Positions 29,984 to 42,248 of a stretch of DNA of 64,000 nt are shown in pieces (positions within the stretch are counted from its first letter, which is position 1; the number at the start of each line of letters is the position of its first letter). Under the pieces are notes generated by a model that saw only the letters and a program-made list of their open reading frames with translations, made no database searches and was not told the origin of the DNA. The stretch comes from Ehretia macrophylla (Eukaryota > Streptophyta > Magnoliopsida > Boraginales > Ehretiaceae): contig CM075773.1 in assembly GCA_037974665.1 (NCBI GenBank), positions 66,136,263-66,200,262 of the forward strand. The letters are read 5' to 3'. The position numbers were made by a program, and so were the translations under genes.

Positions 29984-32900
29984 CTATGTGATAGGCACGT
30001 GGCCCGTTAAGAATTCTCTTGTTAGAAAATCAGGGATGAAATTATCCTCTCCCTTGATGTACTCAATACCAAAATCAAAAATTGATAAGATAGCTTGCCA
30101 TCTAGCGAAAATCTGTTTAGATGCTATGTTTTTAACATCCTTAGTAAGCACATCTTTTGCTGACTTGCAGTCAACACGTACTAAGAATTTCTGATTCAAC
30201 AAGTCATCCTGAAATTTTGAGATACATTTTACAATGGACAAAATTTCTTTCTTAACTGTTGAATAGTTCTGTTGGGCTTTATCCTATGTTCCTGAATAGA
30301 AACGAACAATGTGTTTTCAAAAATCTATTTTAAAATACCACCAAATCCTAATTCAGAAGCATCTGTCTGAACTATTTTTGGGGTGTCTGGTTGACATAAA
30401 GTCAAAACTGGTAAAACCTTAACTTGACGCTTAATTTCCTGAACAGCTTTTGTATGGACATCAAACCATGCTGGAGGATTCTTTTTAAGGCGTGCAAAAA
30501 GAGGTTTACATAAATGGCGAATGCCTGGATAAAAGTCTGCAACATAATTTAGAGATCCTAAAAATCTCTGCAATTGTGTTTTCTCATGCAGAATGTCTGG
30601 GAATTTTTTTGCAAAATCAAGTGTTCTTTGGATGGGAGTGATTTTCCCGAAAGAAATCATGTTTCCAAGAAATTTGATTTTTGTCTGAAAAAGCATAATC
30701 TTGGGTGCAGAAACCACAAGACCATTATCTTTAATAACTTTAAAGAAAATATGCAAATGTTTCTAATGCTGATGTATGTCATTACTGAAGACTAAAACAT
30801 CATCAATGTAAACGATTATAAAATCTGTGAACTGATTAAAAATCTGGTTCATAATATTTTGAAATTTTGATGGTGCATTTTTGATTCCAAAAGGCATAAC
30901 ATTCCACTCATATTGTCCAAATGGAACGGTGAATGCTGTTTTATACCTTTCTGGTTCTAAAACTTGGATTTGCCAAAATCTTGATTTCATGTCAAATTTA
31001 CTGAAGACATGGGCCTGATATAATATCTTAAGAGATCATTCTTGTTGGGCAATGGATATCTGATCCATTGTAAGACATTGTTTAAGGGCTTATAATTTAT
31101 GATTAAACAAGGGACTCCTCGTTCTTATTCTGCATGTTTATTAACATAAAAAGCTGCACATGACCATGGGCTTTTACTAGGTCGGATTAGCTTTTTGTCT
31201 AATAAACTCTGGATTTCTTTTTTGCAAAGAGAAAGATATTCCTGGTTCATCTGAATAGGCCGAGCCTTAGTAGGAATATTATGTTCTAAAAAGTCTTTCT
31301 CATACAAGAAAGAGATTGAATGTTTCTTACAAGCCCAAAAGACCATAAGAAGTTCTGAACAAACTTCTTTTTCAAGTTTGGTATGAAAGTCTTTAATGGA
31401 CAATTGTTGTTTAGCAATCTGTTCATCAATTCTAAGACTTTTGATATCTTGTTTAAGAAAACTGATTTGGTTTTCTTTCTATTGGATTGAGTTAACATCT
31501 CTTCGTTGTGAAGGATAATAAAACTCAAATATGATTGGTTTACCTAACACATTGGTGGATATACCTTGTTCTGTAACAGTCATGGGAAATAATTGTTGAA
31601 GAAATGGATTCCTAAGAATGACTTGGGAATTCAACTGTTTGATTAGTACAAAGCTGGTCGGGAAACAAATACCTTGATTGCACACATGTGCATTAGGTAA
31701 TTTGTATCTGATCTGGAGTCTGGTAGAGTCAGCTGTAGAAAGCTTCTCCCTGGTTTTCTCAAAATAACAAGGAATTAGACCTTCTTGGATGCAGTTCATA
31801 TCTGCACCTTGATGGTTAGCTGGACATACCATTTCTGATATGTGATTCTATTTAGAAGATTGAGATAATCTTCTGCAGGGGCAGAAGTACATGTTTCTCC
31901 TTCTTTCAGTTTACCAAAGGCAATCTGAGTCTGTTTATCAAGTTCATCGTTCTGAGGAAGATGTTCTTGATGATCAAGCTGAAGATTAGCTTGAAGAATG
32001 AAAACCTCATTATGAAGTTGTTCATGATCAACTATGAGATTATCAATCTCTTGATCATGTTCTCTTCTGAGTTGCTGGATCTCAATTTTTAGCAGATGAA
32101 TCTCCCTTTAGAGATCAGAGATCCCGATCGGCTAGGATTTCTTTTTCTGGAAATGACTGAGGACATCAGAATAATTTGTATTCTTGATGTTAGCCTGAGT
32201 AGTTATGGATGGAGGATTCTTTTCCTCTTTCTGATCCATAATGTCTTTGAGTCTGAGAAGATAAGCTTGCTTCTCTTCTGGATCATTGATCTTACAGATC
32301 ATATCAATCATAAGACCATGAGCATCTGTGAGAACATTGAGTTCTTTCTGACGAAAACATGCTCCTTTGTTGGGACAAGCACATTCCTGAATAGAGTTGG
32401 AAGAACTACTAGAATAGTAGTCAGTTCCAATCTAATTAATGTTTTCTTCACCAAAATATTCTGAAGAAGAATTGGATGATGATTCAAGATTATCTATGGA
32501 CTGGAATATTCTGCTCTTTGTAGCTTTATCTAATTCTAATGATTGAATTAGTGATCTGGCTCTGCAATCTTTTGCAAAGTGTCCTGGTTTACCACATTTG
32601 AAGCATCCTGTGGTTTTCTGTTCTTTACTATGTTTATGGTAACTATGTTTCCAATTTATTCGTGGAAACTTCTGGTAATGTTTCTTTTTAGTGTATGGTT
32701 TGTTACCATACTTCTGGTTATACTTCTATCCAATGGACTTGAAGTGATTCTTGTATTTTCTAGAGGAAATTCTGGATTTATGTGTCTTTTGAATATGGGG
32801 TGGTCGAATCCTTTCTATACCATATTGTTCACACCAATTTCCTAATTTTTTTCTGTTAGACTGCTTCTTAAGCTGTGCTTTGAAACGAAGATCAGTGCAA

Positions 32901-35448
32901 ATCTTCAAAGCAGTCTTGTTGATAAAGGATATGATATCACCATATGTCATTAGATCATAGTCTAGTCTTGGGAAATCAAGTGAAAGTGCTTCCTTCACTT
33001 GCTGAGCAAATAACTTTGGAAGTCCAGATAGAAATCTTTATTTCCAATAACTAGCGTTATTGTCAGATCTTTGGTATAATTTACTGAGGAAGACATCCGT
33101 ATACCATCGGAAGTCTTGGAGTGTACGACATCTGAGGTTCTGAAGGATTTCAGATGTTCGTTCCTGATAAACAGTGGGATCACCTATGAAATGGTAGGTG
33201 ATATCGAAGACTAAGGCTGATAGAGCACAAGACTCTGATTGACCTTGTTGATTAAGAACGGTTTCACCATTCTCATTGGTTTTAACCATGTTAAGAATAC
33301 CTTCTTTGGTGGCCTCATTGAGGTGGTCATCCCACCAACCTTTGAGCTGGCCATTGAAACCAAGAATGATATTTTTGGTTGTTGTTCTTTCAGTGACAAC
33401 TTGTTTATAAATGTTACCGATGATAATCATCTGTTTGGTAACATTGAGAATCTGATATTCTGTCATTCCATCTATGTTCCATTCATAGATTTGAGTTCCT
33501 GAATAGGACCTCTAGGAATGAGATTCTTCAATTTGAAGATCTGGAGGTGAAGTTCTAGGATAGAAATTCTTTGTATCAAGAAAAGAAATTCTATTAATGT
33601 GGATGATATCTTTATCCCTCCCGGAATTCTGTGAAGATGAGGATTCATAATCAGAATTACCATTTGACTGTTTTAATGTTTGGAGAGCCGGTTGGCTCGA
33701 TGAATGTTCTGATTTCTTTGATCTGAAAATCAGTTCCTGGAGAAGTTTGGTATTCTTCTCTTCTGTGGATTCCAATTTTGGAATGAAACTGGATATCTTA
33801 AAGGTAAAACCTTGATTGGAGATTCCGGTTTAACTTTTGAACTGGTTAACTTAAGTGAATCAAATGATCTTGTCAAAGAGACAGGAGTCTATTCTTTTGA
33901 TTCCTTAGGTTTATCTGGAGTTATAGTATTCTGTTTTTCAAGAATATCTTCAATATTCTGAACTTGTTTCTGTAAAGTAACTACTGAAAGATTAGTCCAA
34001 TTATTTTGTTGGGCTATGCCAATTAGTTCTGGTTGTTCTGAAAGGACAACTGGTTTAAGATCTATAGTTCCTTCTTTAGTAGGAATCTGTGTATGTTGAA
34101 ACGAAGAGTGCTCTGCATCAATGACTTTTGTGGAATTGGGTAAATTCCATTTTCTTGTTCTTGCTGTAAGAACATTAATATTCATTGGTTTATTCCTGTG
34201 TCTAAACCAAAGAAAGAATGGTACATTTAATCTGACAATTTGTAAATACTGGAGCCATTGGCTCTTATAATCTGCTAATTGTTTACTGATATGTGAGTTC
34301 ATATACCAGTTTCTGATATCATTGTTCTCATCTGAAAGAAATTCTTCTTTCAAACCTTGAACATCTCTTTCAAACACTTCTGATAGCATATTGATGCCAA
34401 AGTCAGAGGCTGAAGGGTTGAAGTCAACAGACGATGTATCTGTTGGTTCAAACTCTGGATAAACTGGGCGAACAGTCTGGTTTTCAATCCTTATTCCCAT
34501 AGGAATAGATTGGGTCTGAGTTCTACTTGTTGATGGTAAATCAACAAAACCTGGAGTGGGGTCAGAAATACTGATCCTAGAAATACTGGAAACTGATCGG
34601 GATAAAACTAATTCCCTACTTCCTCTATCTATCTTTATTGAAACAGTACCATCATCATATTGGATGATCTGTTCAATTCTGGAGTTCTGGACATTTTGGT
34701 CCCGAACAGCTGGTTTGGTGGCATTTTCAATATCCCACCTATCTGGAAGTGAAACTTCATTCCACTTAATAGTTCTGGGTATGTTAACTATGGATCTGTT
34801 TCTATCCATGTTCCAAAGGATAGTTTCACCTTTTGGACATTTTATGGTTATAGATCTAGGATTTAATCCCATAGTCATCAATTTATAATTAAGACGATAA
34901 ATAACTTCATATGCGTGTGTACCACAATCAACATAATAGTTATGTGTCTTAATGTCTAATTGAAGTGCTTTCATGACATGAGGACATGTAAGCGATATGG
35001 TATGATCTAGAAAGCAATTGTAGAAAATTGGACCATTACATAGGCTAGTTTCAACAAATCCTAGTAATGAATCATTGTACCTAAGTAATCTACAATCTCT
35101 AAGGGCTAGATATACACTGGTATCTAGACCTTCTTTGATTAGAGGCTTAAGTGCGACTTGCACATGGCCAATATGTAGAAACCTATAGCCGTTTCTCTTG
35201 GCTTTGTCTAAAGATTTCTAGGAAAAAAGTCTGATACTCTGTTGATCACTGGTTAATGGCACTACTTCTTCCTTACATCTAATAGTAAGTAGATATTTTA
35301 GGTTGATGAGACCTTTCTGGTAAATCTCATTTATGTTCATCTTAGGAAGTTTCCAATTACTTAACTCTCCTATTGTCCATGTTTGTTCTGTTTTAGCTAT
35401 GGTATTATTATCTGATCCAACTGAAGCATTACTGCTACTAGAAGCCAC
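29984..35448 (-). pseudogene. ORF1 polyprotein remnant, copy E
   Basis: The start codon is at 35448 and the final stop at 29984. A TAG at 35220-35218 replaces a CAG early in the movement protein; the rest of the movement protein and linker is open (33889-35163). A one-base loss in an A run near 33796 and further stops break the coat and finger region. In the protease, a deletion near 31807 (about 43 bp against copy A) removes the DSGAD catalytic motif and shifts the frame. RT fragments (30763-30990, with YIDD) and RNase H fragments (30325-30756, 29984-30241) follow. Its intact N-terminus supports the start chosen for copy C. Confidence 0.9.
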
Positions 35449-35531
35449 TACAACTATGTTGACTAGTCCTGCTCTTACTATCTGCGAACTTACTTACTAT
35501 CTTCGAGCCAAAGCACCTACAAGGGAAACCT

Positions 35532-36252
35532 ATTCAACTTACCTGTATCTACAACTTACCTTTGCCTTAGTAGGCCGTGATAGGGTTAGGGAGTAAGTAA
35601 GACCCGCGGAAGGGCAGTTGGCTCCAGGTTTCCCTTGTAGGCGCTTTGGCTCGAAGATAATAACTAGGTTCACAAATAGTAAGAGCAGGACTAGTCAACA
35701 TAGTTGTAATGGCTTTTAGTAGCAGTAATGCTTCAGTAGGATCAGATAATAATACCATAGCTAAAACATAACAAACATGGACAATAGGAGAGTTAAGTAA
35801 TTGGAAACCTCCTAAGATGAACATAAATGAGATTTACCAGAAAGGTCTCATCGACCTAAAATCTCTACTTACTATTAGATGTAAGGAAGAAGTAATGCCA
35901 TTAACCAGTGATCAACAGAGTATCAGACTTTTTTCCCAGAAATCTTTAGGCAAAGCCAAGAGAAACGGCTATAGGTTTCTACATATTGGCCATGTGCAAG
36001 TCACACTTAAGCCTCTAATCAGAGAAGGTCTAGATACCAGTGTATATCTAGCCCTTAGAGATTGTAGATTACTTAGGTACAATGATTCATTACTAGGATT
36101 AGTTGAAACTAGCCTATGTAATGGTCCAGTTTTCTTCAATTGCTTTCCAGATCATACCATATCGCTTACATGTCCTCATGTCATGAAAGCACTTCAATTA
36201 GACATTAAGACACATAACTATTATGTTGATTGTAGTACACACGCATATGAAG

Positions 36253-36256
<4 letters not shown>
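35532..36256 (+). pseudogene. Fragment F: leader and N-terminal movement protein
   Basis: It is a plus-strand fragment of the E-type virus starting in the post-primer leader. ATG at 35709 is followed after 20 codons by a TAA (35769-35771). The same frame is then open through about residue 184 of the movement protein, where it ends in a (TA)n tract. With E it forms a head-to-head inverted repeat of leader plus movement-protein start. Confidence 0.9.

Positions 36257-36296
<40 letters not shown>
36254..36296. repeat. (AT)n tract at the right end of the viral cluster
   Basis: About 43 bp of AT dinucleotides directly abut the truncated movement-protein fragment. Together with the tract at 27166-27193 it brackets the E-F block, which suggests insertion into an existing AT microsatellite. 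Confidence 0.97.
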
Positions 36297-36299
<3 letters not shown>

Positions 36300-36545
36300 G
36301 GGCAATTAGGGCTTCTAAAACCCTAATTGCCCAATTGGGGAAATTAGGGTTTCTAAAACCCTAATTGCATGATTGGGGGGAATTAAGGTTTTGACTAAAC
36401 CCTAATTTTTCCAATTTTCCAATTCAGGTTTCTAATTGCTCAATTGGAGCAATTAGGGTTTCTAAATGAAAGACCAATTTCCCAATTGAGAAATTAAGGT
36501 TTCCAACTGAAACCCCGATTGCTCAATTGGGACCTTGATTAGGGG
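36297..36545. repeat. Degenerate minisatellite of AATTAGGG / CCCTAATT units
   Basis: Alternating strings such as CAATTAGGGTTTCTAAAAC and CCCTAATTGC recur in both orientations about every 25-35 bp, so neighbouring units can pair with each other. The AGGGTTT / AAACCCT core resembles telomere-like plant boxes, but true (TTTAGGG)n is not present. No coding potential. Confidence 0.7.
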
Positions 36546-37391
36546 TTTTAGCTGCCAATTCATGCTCTGTTTGATATGATATGCCAATGTTGTTTCTCTC
36601 TTTAATTTATGGTTTATGATTATTATTGTCGTATACTTTATTCTTTGTAGAGAAGCCCTAATTGATCAATTACTCCCTGATTAAATTATATTTTTATCTT
36701 TTCTTTTCTCTTGTGATTTTATGGAGGGGAACAATTTATTTGAAATTTCTTGTTAATAAACGACATGCTTTTGCAACAATTATCACAATGTTTTAAGTAT
36801 AAACAAGACAAAGGACAATAATCTATGTAATTATCTAAATATGTCATAGATAGATGTTCTTTATTATCTTCTTTCATTTTGACCGAAACAAGAATTTCGA
36901 AATTATAATAGAGATAGTAAGATAAAATAAAATACAGAGTTGTAAAATCAAATGTAGAGAAGAGCTTTTCGTCCACATTTATAATGTTTTCCTTGAGATT
37001 GCTTTCACGGGAAGAAATATCTTCCATTTGTAAGAGTAAAATAGCATAAACCATAAATAGAACAAAAGGATTATGATCAAAAATTGAATCCTCTGGTAGT
37101 ATTATTTAGTGTTATGAAATGAATATGTCATACACAATAATTAATTGTTCAACCACTCATACTCATACATTACTAAACCAAAGTCCCGGTCTTATTCACA
37201 TCTTTTGAACATGTATGTATTTCTAATTGAAAATAAAAAATAGAAATCCACGTACATTCTGATCTAGCTATATTAATTGTATACTTATAGTATGTTTGTT
37301 TTACTTCTCCAAAAAAGATATTTGCTTACTTTATACTCTTTCATTAATTGTATACTTATAGTATGTTTACTGTTTACTTTATATTTATGCA
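36546..37391. other. AT-rich flank, no gene recognised
   Basis: This is AT-rich DNA. A 26-bp direct repeat (ATTAATTGTATACTTATAGT...) occurs at 37272-37297 and 37343-37368. A minus-strand open frame of 111 codons (36719-37054) has an amino-acid composition expected of AT-rich DNA and no motif, so I do not call it a gene. Confidence 0.5.
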
Positions 37392-37590
37392 TTGCTAGAT
37401 GTAGAGCATGATGCTGCAGTATATAGTATTAAGATGTACCATGGTGGTGCCTTATTGAAAAAACTTGTTAGGAAGTATGTGGGTAGGTTGGTTGACTACT
37501 TTGACTTTGTAGATAGGAACTTAGTTGGCATAGATGACCTTTTACGTATGGCAGAGGAATTTGGTTATAAAAGGGTAATGGTGAGTATAA
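37392..37590 (+). pseudogene. PB1-like domain fragment of a Mutator-like transposase
   Basis: The encoded stretch has the pattern HGG...KYVG...VDYFDFVD...L..M.EE.GY, typical of the PB1-like N-terminal domain found in many plant MuDR-type transposases. Only about 60 residues remain. The frame is cut at 37591 by the LTR of element G, after which the open frame continues only by chance into LTR sequence. No terminal inverted repeat of the transposon is seen. Confidence 0.55.
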
Positions 37591-39799
37591 TGCCCCGATC
37601 CCTCTCGAGACCGGAGTTCCCGATTCCAATACCCAAGTCACGGAAAACGAGAAAAAACGGACAGAGTCTCCCCTGTTTATAGGGCTATCAGTTCACCTGC
37701 AAACTGCAAAGTTATCCTCAAAACCACAATTCAACTTCAAGATACAACCCCATTCTCCAATGTTATCACATGCAACAAACTCCTCAAGGCCATCCGAGCC
37801 TTGGAACCCAACAACATAGCACATAAGCATGCAAGGTTAATTCCATTGAAATCTTATCTTTTAAATTCACTTATCATACAATTCTAACTTTAATTACGAA
37901 TCTTTCTTATATATGAAGTCCAACCAACATTCTTAAACACATAAGCAAGCAAGTCCTTTGAGCATCGAAAGTAAATCATAAGTTATTACAATCCACTCAT
38001 AACTACCAACTTATACAAGCCTATAACTTTACATTACATTACAAACTTCCAGGGCAACAGGAGTTTACACAAGGTTCTATGATCTCAAAATAGAACACGT
38101 AGGAGCAGCAACTTGCACTTTCTGCACATAGACCAGCACATAGCATCCAATCTAAGCTTTTCCTGAAATATGTTGAAAAGAGGAATGAGTAACCAAAGTT
38201 ACTTAGGAAGAAAGGGGAAACAACAGTAAACCTGAGAATTTCGAAAATCAATTCGTGCAATGCAACAATAAAACAAATAACTCAAGTAACACAATATACC
38301 AAGACAATTGCATAAAGAATTAACCACAGTTAAAAGGATACGGTTCATCTTTTTGTCTTCGATCTCGAACCACAAATCATGATCTTCAAGCAAGTGCCGG
38401 TAAACCCCTTATTCCTCCAAATGGGGTACTTCGGATGTACCCCGATCCTACGACCCATATGCCTCAACGAGGTGAACCACGTCTCTAGGGTAGTAGAATA
38501 TAATCAACGAGAAAGAGAATAGGTACCCGAGTAGTCGAGCTAGATCGACAGCCCAATGTTGCTCGGAGTTTCTCTATACTACCATGTTCGAGAGGGTTAC
38601 GCAACCCCGAGTCAAGATCACAAGAGCCAAGAATATCAATAATCTCGTAAGATGGACGACAAACTAGGACGCCCTCGCAGTTAATCACAATATAAGCCTT
38701 ACATATGAAATAACTACATAAACACAAAAGGGACAAATATCATACTTTCCACAAACTCTACACGTAGCTCGAATTTACTTTAGAAAGGCATTTAGACAAG
38801 TAACAAGCAACTACATGTCTCTACAAGTGCTAGAGCATGCAATTCTCACGTTTTCCCCTTTGACAATTAAACGATTTTACTTCTATATGATGTTTAAGGT
38901 TTCAATTTCATAAACCAACCTACCACATCCCTAAGGATACTAAAAGTCACCTATTTAAGCCCTCAAAACCTGCTTTGGAGACAAAATCTCGGGAAGGCCC
39001 CGAGTGAATTTTAACTATAACTACCCTAACCGGCCCTCAACTTAATGCAACGAAAGCACCAAAAGGGCTTCCATGCCCCATGGATATCTAATCTAAGGTT
39101 CAAATGTGCCCAGATTACATTTCATGTAAAACGCCCTTTTTAAAAATTTAGCTAATGCACATTTTAACTCAATTTCGGGCAAATTAACTACACGTGAGCA
39201 TTTAACTAGTTTCAAATACATCTAGAGCACTTATAGGTAGCTTCAATTAAATCCAAATAACAACTTAAAGTAAAACACTAGATTTAGGCACTATTCATTG
39301 TCTCTTTCATTTGATTTGTGCATTCAACCATTCTAGTTGTTAACAAGCTTCAAAAGAGAGTTCTATAGGTTCTAGAGGTTGTATATCAAGCAACAATAAC
39401 TACTTCCATAGCTATAATCAACAACACAAGAAGTTCAAATAATTGACATAAACATAAACATGAAAAATATGCAAGCTCCCTCACTTGTACAAGGTTTAGG
39501 CTAGTTGTAGATGTCCTAGATGCTCTAAAAACACTTCAAGACCAAGCCAAGAGTCCAAATTTGCAAATCTTGGAGATGTTTTCTTCTTCTTCCTCTCCTA
39601 AAGGGCCATCGGGTTTTGGGGGGGAGAGGTAAAAATGGAATTAATTGTTTTGTTTTTGAGCTATTATACATGTGTATGTATTGTTATGTATATATATTAT
39701 ATGTATGCATTATTAATCTAAGTCAAAAGCTAGCATCATTTGGTCAACTAAGCATAAAACTTCAATTAAATATTAACTAGTTAAAACTAATGTTATACT
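37591..39799 (-). mobile_element. LTR of element G, first part
   Basis: It begins with TGCCCCGATC at the junction with the transposase fragment. Its sequence is related, in reverse orientation, to the LTR of H (for example the stretch around 38390-38600 against 51480-51760). It is interrupted at 39799 by element J and continues at 47482-47750; together about 2.47 kb. No coding capacity. Confidence 0.75.
39795..39799. repeat. Target-site duplication ATACT, left of element J
   Basis: The five bases before the LTR start TGTCACG are ATACT, matching the five bases after the far end of J. Confidence 0.93.
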
Positions 39800-42248
39800 T
39801 GTCACGCCCCAACTCGACCCCTCTTACAATCAGTCAGGACGCAACGGAATTTTGGCAGCATAACGACAGTAACATGAACATCAGGGCTCTAAACCAACCC
39901 TTAATAACAACATACATCAAACTCCACAAATCACCAACCAACTCCACAATCAAATTAACAACATACAACGCAACCATTTCACACATTAAACATTCTTTCA
40001 TCAACTCATTCATAGTTATGCGCCTCCGTTCCAACATAATACATTAACCCTTAATATACAATACAAAAACATATTGAGCCAATCTAGCAACCTAATCATA
40101 AACAAAAGAGAAGCTACTAAGACAACATCAACTAATTCATTAACTTATCAACATCTTATACATTATAAACTATAAAGCAGATAAAAGTCTACTAAGTTAA
40201 TTTACAAGATAATAAAGCATGTACGACATCATGGATAAGACTCTGGAACATAGGACTCATCCACGTAAGACACGTTTTCCACATTCTCCTCTTCAGGAGG
40301 CACGTACCCGTAATCCTGTAAAAGTACACCTGTATGCATGCAATAATAGAGAGTGAGCTTATATAAATAAGCCCAGTGAGGATCCGATAGATCTCGAGCA
40401 AGGTCTACTAAACTCCTTGGAATAATCCTTTGAGTCAGTAAACACACAATAACATCAATAATACTATCATCACATAACTATATGACCATTCAATAAAGGA
40501 TACTCTCTCTAGTTGGTGTAGCTCCAAACGCCATCACGATCTCAACCATTCTTCTTATAACTCCCCATTACTCACGCACCTGAGGTACCTCACTAGCCCC
40601 TCCCTCCATGACACCTCCGTCATGCGAGCTGGGGGTAGCCTATGGCAGTCATGCCGTTATCAACCCGACAGCCCGACGCTGCCCGAGAGGTGGCACACAC
40701 ATACCAAGACTCCATAATCATCAATCATCAATCAATCATCAATCAATCAATTGGGAGATCAGCAACAAAAGTGCCCGATTCCCGAACTCAATAATAATCA
40801 ATCAATAACATCAATATAACATCAATATTTAATTAAACAACAAATAACGAAGTTAGATGACAAAGTAGGCCATCTAACCGGACATGCATAATATACATAA
40901 TTAAACTCTAAATTACTCATCAACAACTCACCATTCATCACTCGAACACTACCCAACCATCTAAAGGCATCGTTCAAGAAATTAAAGAATGACAACCTAA
41001 ACTTCTAAAATTCATAACTTACAATCTACTAATCCAAACATTGCCAAATCAGTTCCTATCACTCACCCATTTAACCTACTACATTAGCCCTCTCGGAAAT
41101 CCACCATAACACCTCCAAATCATGCCCGATAACCCTAAAACCCTAAGATATCTTGGCTGGATTTTCCGGATTTTCACACGAACAATGTAATCGAAAATTC
41201 GGCATTACAACAGCGCTAACACATAATTATCAAGTATTTAGAAATCGACGGCAATCGATTTCGATCAACACAACTCATTTAATTCAACTTTGAACATTTT
41301 AATCAAAATTAAATACCCGGAAAATAAAAATTATGCTACATCCGACAGAAATTCGTAGTATTAGTATATAACGATCCCTAGCATGCAAGGAGCAATAATC
41401 TATCATCAGATTTCAATTCTAACGGTTAAATTTTCATTTATGAGCAAAAACATAAAAATGACATTTTGAGATCTAGAATTTTTCTCTCACCTTTGATGTG
41501 TTTTGATGCAAGAAATGTGTAGAATGGATGCCAAACAATCAATTTCAAGCTTTGAATCACTCAATTCGGCTTTGAAACGCAAAATATGTGAGAAAAATAC
41601 TTTGAAAATGCCTTTATCTTTCTCCTCCAAGGAGCCACGGTTTTGTGTGTGTTTTTGGTGGTGTTTTGCTTTGTTTTCAATGTGTGTTGATCATATATTA
41701 AGCAAAGGTCAAATAAATAAAAGAAAGTCAAAGTGGAAACTAATTATTTTTAGTGTTTTCTTGACTTTAAATGCATTTTATTGATCACCAAAGTTCAAAA
41801 CAATTATTCAACACCCAAGATAGCTCAAGTAGGTTATTTTTAGGTCACAAGAAGTTTTACAATCAAACAATTTCACCCGAGTCGGCTTAAAACTCGATTT
41901 TCGCAAAAGTCGGTGTAAAAACCCTAATAAATTCTTAAGCCGATTTTAAAACCGTTTTAATCAAACACATGTCTATTAAAGTCCGTGGACTAGGTCTAGA
42001 ATGGTTAAAAAGACTAGTTTCAAAATTTTAGCGGACGTGTTTCGAAAATACTATTCACTGAAAATCGACGATAAAATTTTTGATCCCGTTTTTGATGAAA
42101 ATTTCATGAATGCACATTTAGCACATATTAGGAGTATTGACATCAAAATTATAACATTCTAGGTCATATAGCACATAAATAGGTCAAATGCACGCAAAAC
42201 GAGATAAAACACGTAAATCGAGTTAAAGCAGAAAAGTGGGATTTCACA
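39800..42248 (-). repeat. 3' LTR of element J
   Basis: On the minus strand it reads TGTGAAATCCC ... GGCGTGACA. It contains a TATATAAG box on the minus strand near 40360, a short frame just after it (40339-40229) and an (ATCA)n simple repeat near 40717-40752. A purine-rich tract (AAGGAGGGGAGAA) borders it at 42249. Confidence 0.92.
40229..40339 (-). CDS. 36-codon LTR leader peptide of element J (left LTR)
   Basis: The frame starts at ATG 40339, about 20 bases after TATATAAG, and ends with TGA at 40229. The peptide has the core DYGYVPPEEENV...YVDESYVP.SYP. Element I encodes the same peptide at the same place with an in-frame loss of three codons, so the frame seems to be kept. The role is unknown; it could be a 5' leader peptide of the retroelement RNA. 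Confidence 0.35.
   Translation of the reverse strand: MHTGVLLQDYGYVPPEEENVENVSYVDESYVPESYP

Larger units (their letters stand above)
27194..35531 (-). mobile_element. Endogenous pararetrovirus copy E, near full length, old and decayed
   Basis: It reads on the minus strand: ORF1 start at 35448, ORF2 start at 29753, 3' region and promoter down to 27194. It is clearly diverged from A-D, with many substitutions, several stops and frameshifts. It lacks the 28/29-bp repeat tract after ORF2. It is joined head to head to fragment F at about 35531-35536. Its primer site is lost at the junction. Confidence 0.9.

Noticed and set aside
36297..36545. AGGGTTT strings as interstitial telomere repeat
   Set aside because: The units are AATTAGGG-based and not the (TTTAGGG)n of plant telomeres.
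36719..37054. 111-codon minus-strand frame in the AT-rich flank
   Set aside because: Composition follows the AT-rich DNA and there is no motif or neighbour to support it.
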